Below are positions 61,141-64,000 of a DNA stretch of 64,000 nt, in pieces; position 1 is the stretch's first letter; each line of letters starts with the position of its first letter. The position numbers and the translations under genes are program-made. The notes under the pieces are model-generated. The model was given only the letters and a program-made list of their open reading frames with translations, ran no database searches and had not been told where the DNA came from. This DNA comes from Hofstenia miamia (Eukaryota; Xenacoelomorpha; Acoela): NCBI GenBank assembly GCA_004352715.1, contig SCFE01000054.1, positions 1,756,653 through 1,820,652 on the forward strand, in the 5' to 3' direction.

Positions 61141-64000
61141 AGTGCTAAACAATATGGTGATGCGTTCATCTAGCGCTAAATGAAGAATACGTTTAGCGCC
61201 AATTTTAAATTTAATATATATATACAGTGATGGCCGAAATTGTTCACCAGCCAATTTGTTGTACGGATGCATAGTCCTATGTCCTTCACATTATAGACAT
61301 TGTATAGTTTATGCAGTAAATTTACAAAAGCTAATTTTCTTTTACAAGTATTACAACTTTACAAGAGTTATGATAGTAAATCAAGAAAACACTCTGTAAG
61401 AACAGCCTAGCATTCATTGGGTTAAAACTTTTTGAAAGGCCCAGAAGTGTATACATGTATTTGAAAAGACATACTATCTAATAAAGCTGCAATGTTTCGA
61501 TGCCGTATAATACCATTTTCCTCTTGCAAATTTAAAGCAACGAATGTATGATTGCAATTATGACAATCCACTTCGGTTATCATTGACTTGATCCATCTAC
61601 TGAGAGTCCAGTTCATGTATCCATGAATGTCGGGGAACATCAAGAACTCCTAAAAACGCAAGTTCCTCATAAAGTCATTAGAAGTTTCATTACGTTGACT
61701 AGAGACTTCTGATAAAGGTCAAAGTGAACTGATTTCAGTGAAAAACTTGAACCATAGTCAATGAGAAGAAAGTTTACTTTATCATATATTGTAAGATTCG
61801 TCAACATGTCCATTATTCTCTCAACTGCGAATGGTGTTAGCCTTCCTTGTATTGCAAAAAGTGTCGAAGTGAACCGCCATGAGGCTTCAACCTATGACAT
61901 ACAACTAATATTTTAAGGGAAAGTTAATTTCACAAACCATGTTTGAAACAAATTGGTTCAGGCCATGCGAATCTTTATTTGAACAGGTGTTCGTAGTAGA
62001 ATAGCGCAGAAAGCTTCCCAAGCCATCCCTGAAGAAGATAAACTCCCTGATAATCGAATTACTAAGAACAGACGCTTCTGAAGAAAGCCATTCAAATTTA
62101 TTGATGTATGACGAAATGCACATGGACTAAATTCAATTTAAAAATATGAATAGCCAACCACGCTAATTATAATTTTCACTGCAAGTTTTATTAATGCAAA
62201 ACGCTTCTGTAATATAATTTAAAGCTAGAATAATACGTTAAACCATCATAGTATTCATTATGCAATGTAGTAAATCTATATTTTTATTATATGCCAAAAA
62301 TGTATTTTATTTTAATAACTAAAAAGTACATGCTAATGCATACCATATGCAGGTCACTATGCATCTATATAGTTATAGTCGGTAATGAAGTAGTCTATGC
62401 ATAAGATTGGAAGGAACTCTAATCGTTTTCTGACATATACAGTATTATTTGAATTTTAATAAAAAATTCTAAATGATTTATAAGAATTTGGACCTACATT
62501 TAGATGTTCTAAAGAGACACTAGATATGGTGCCAGAATCAAACATTGTTTTAAAGAATATATAACATTAAGGAATGCACACATTCTTACGTGAGGAAAAC
62601 GAATTAATGCGGAATTGAAATTATAATAAATACATGTTGAGAGTGAGTTAACATGTGAAACCTTGATCATCTTAAATTATGCAAAAAGTCAGTAACCTTA
62701 TATAAACTTGAACTGTGATTCAGCTTTGAAAAATCAATTGAGGTAAACAAAGATGAACCCGGAGAAACACTTGCGACGCTAACAAATGAGTCTCCAAACC
62801 TAAATATACAAAACGTGATGCAAGATAGAAGGATGATGTTACCTTGGACAATACGTTTCCATTCTCTCCGACCATGAACAAGAACCTTTAGCCTCTATTT
62901 CTTCTAGTGCGTATTTACCTTCTTCCTGGAGTCGACTTAGTCGAGAAACAAGATGCTCTTCCGTGGATGTTAAATTCTTTAAGCTGTATGAATTGCTACA
63001 CTTAATCTCCCGTACATTCTCAATTTCTCGCAGAGTTAAGGAGCTTAAAAATGGTTGATAACCAGTCAAGGCAATGTGAAGTTTCTAAAATATAACTTTT
63101 AGCAACATCAGAAATGAATATATCTAAAACCTAACATGAAATGCAAATAAATTCATTATAAACTTACTGTGATATTTCCTTTAGAATATTGTTCAAAGTA
63201 CTTTTTATTGATGTCAATACAAGCGGACCCAAAATAATCATTATGATTCGCAGCATTGTTGATTTCGATACACCCTGTAAGAGTCGAATGACCCTTAATT
63301 CTAAAAATCAAAAAAAATAATACATGATACTCGACAGGGATTTACCTACAAATCAATATTATTTTCAAACCAATATAAAGGACTCGACTCATTTTTCTTA
63401 AAAAGAAAATCGTAGTAAGTAAATAATGAGATAGCAGCTTGTTTTTCATCATTAATTTGCCAGAAGGTACCACCACTGAAACAGGTAGCCTTCCACATAT
63501 GCTGACGATCTGCATTGACCCCAACAGCAAAACCAAACATGCTAGAAAAGATAGAACAATTTCATTGACAATTGGAAAATGTGCTCTTACATTATATTTA
63601 AGAAATCGTAGAGTCTCTTAGCTTCTTCATAAAAGTCTTTTGATAAGGGACCATCAAAAATGTAAAGTATAACACGAGCTGACTGTTTTACATGATTGCG
63701 TTGAAATAGCAAACTAACATCTCGTATTAATTGCTTAGGGGAGTCAAAAGACGATCTTCTAGGAAAATAATCTAAACAGTAAAGATAACGTATTTAAATA
63801 CTATGTTGTTTGTACCTTTGTAATCTTCCAAAACATGATTAATATTTTCAACGCTTGCTACCTGAAATCTACTGGATTCTTCCAAGTCACCAATCGCTGT
63901 TAAAAGCATATCACCCGATGCAAGGGTATCCAGAAGTTGCTTGAATACTATTCGTAGAAGTCTGTCGTCGGAATATACCTTATCAACTACAATCGCAACT
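58799..64000 (-). CDS. alpha-2/delta-like protein with two VWA domains, partial (11 exons)
   Basis: Minus-strand exons: 64000-63816 (open at the edge), 63771-63591, 63541-63350, 63300-63168, 63084-62843, 62799-62697, 62126-61938, 61891-61694, 61649-61429, 60597-60468, 58901-58799. Borders are GT-AG and every junction is in phase. VWA 1 (exons 1-3) reads VAIVVDKVYSDDRL, LLDTLASGDML, ARVILYIFDG, MWKATCFSGGTFWQI. It is followed by cache-like text (YFGSACIDINKKYFEQY). VWA 2 (exons 8-10) has ERIMDMLTNLTIYDKVNFLLID and SFQIHVYTSG. The last exon has EVNWQEDN, like the SEVEWED stretch of alpha-2/delta. In that family the VWA and cache domains are extracellular and help place calcium channels; here MIDAS DxSxS is lost in both VWAs. 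It may be one two-module protein or two adjacent genes. N and C termini are missing. Confidence 0.7.
59470..59565. repeat. GACCCGAACC-type GC island
   Basis: Words GGACCCGAACCCAACCCGAT, CCGACCCGAAAAC and CGAACTCGACACGAACC follow each other in AT-rich DNA. Same type as the islands at 2.4 and 52.5 kb; it lies in an intron (58902-60467) of the alpha-2/delta-like gene. Confidence 0.45.
59977..60414. mobile_element. MITE with TAGAGATGAGKGCGGTGC ends
   Basis: Left end TAGAGATGAGGGCGGTGC and the complement of the right end TAGAGATGAGTGCGGTGC differ at one position. CTAACCACCGCAATT and TACCGCGGTATACCGC words form arrays inside both ends. TA at each end may be a 2-bp target duplication or part of the termini; flanking 8-mers do not match. 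Non-coding, 438 bp, in an intron of the alpha-2/delta-like gene. Confidence 0.7.
61104..61137. repeat. (AT)n microsatellite
   Basis: AT run in intron 60598-61428 of the alpha-2/delta-like gene. Confidence 0.9.

Noticed and set aside
62498-62519. 22-nt mini-exon (VSLEHLN) in the alpha-2/delta-like gene
   Set aside because: Its phase does not fit exon 62799-62697, while that exon joins 62126 directly in phase.
1-64000. CRISPR arrays, bacterial operons or viral genes
   Set aside because: No spaced direct repeats of that kind and no such genes; all retroelement text is of LINE or Penelope type, and no LTR pair was seen.

Overview
The window looks like nuclear DNA from an AT-rich invertebrate animal. 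It has spliced genes with GT-AG introns, many (TA)n microsatellites, and a dense load of DNA transposons, MITEs, non-LTR retrotransposon relics and a Penelope-like fragment. Ten of the introns I could place by reading frame are only 41-49 nt long, while others run to several kilobases. Tiny introns, high AT, abundant Tc1/mariner and hAT-type elements and assembly gaps inside AT repeats would fit a flatworm such as a planarian, but no single marker here proves that, so the species call is an inference.

Layout. (1) 82-18853, plus strand: the C-terminal two thirds of a TRPM-type cation channel, 15 exons, 5' end outside the window. Its introns hold a decayed R2/NeSL-like LINE (about 3.37-5.77 kb), a LINE 3' fragment (8.85-9.42 kb), a 1.2-kb Tc1 element (9.54-10.76 kb), two copies of a hAT-type MITE with 8-bp target duplications (11.09 and 15.75 kb) and a third MITE of another family (18.14 kb). 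(2) 18.9-23.5 kb: intergenic, with decayed reverse transcriptase pieces, a GIY-YIG (Penelope-like) relic and AT repeats. (3) 23587-32057, minus strand: a complete-looking DEF8 homologue (C1 zinc finger plus Rubicon-homology domain) in six coding exons, with hAT MITEs and a deleted mariner in its introns. (4) 32-40 kb: intergenic, with an RT relic, a 1.4-kb element bounded by inverted GTCTCAAA repeats that contains a tRNA-like sequence, a LINE fragment with a 21-bp tandem repeat, and a deleted Tc1. (5) 40524-40760, plus: ribosomal protein L38 with an unusual 8-residue insertion. (6) 41.5-45.6 kb: an assembly gap, a low-quality AT block, a LINE relic and a piggyBac-like MITE. (7) 45702-50890, plus: a three-exon gene for a 240-residue coiled-coil protein that I do not recognise, with a Tc1 relic in its 4.4-kb intron. 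(8) 51-58.7 kb: repeats (LINE pieces, a third Tc1 copy, GC-rich short-period islands). (9) 58799-64000, minus: eleven exons of a calcium-channel alpha-2/delta-like protein with two degenerate VWA domains, running off the right edge.

The host genes are unrelated neighbours; nothing suggests a shared pathway. The mobile DNA gives the window its structure: Tc1 copies sit inside (TA)n tracts, and most GC-rich islands are short-period repeats at MITE ends. Exon models were built by eye from reading frame, GT/AG signals, phase and remembered family similarity; no alignment was run.
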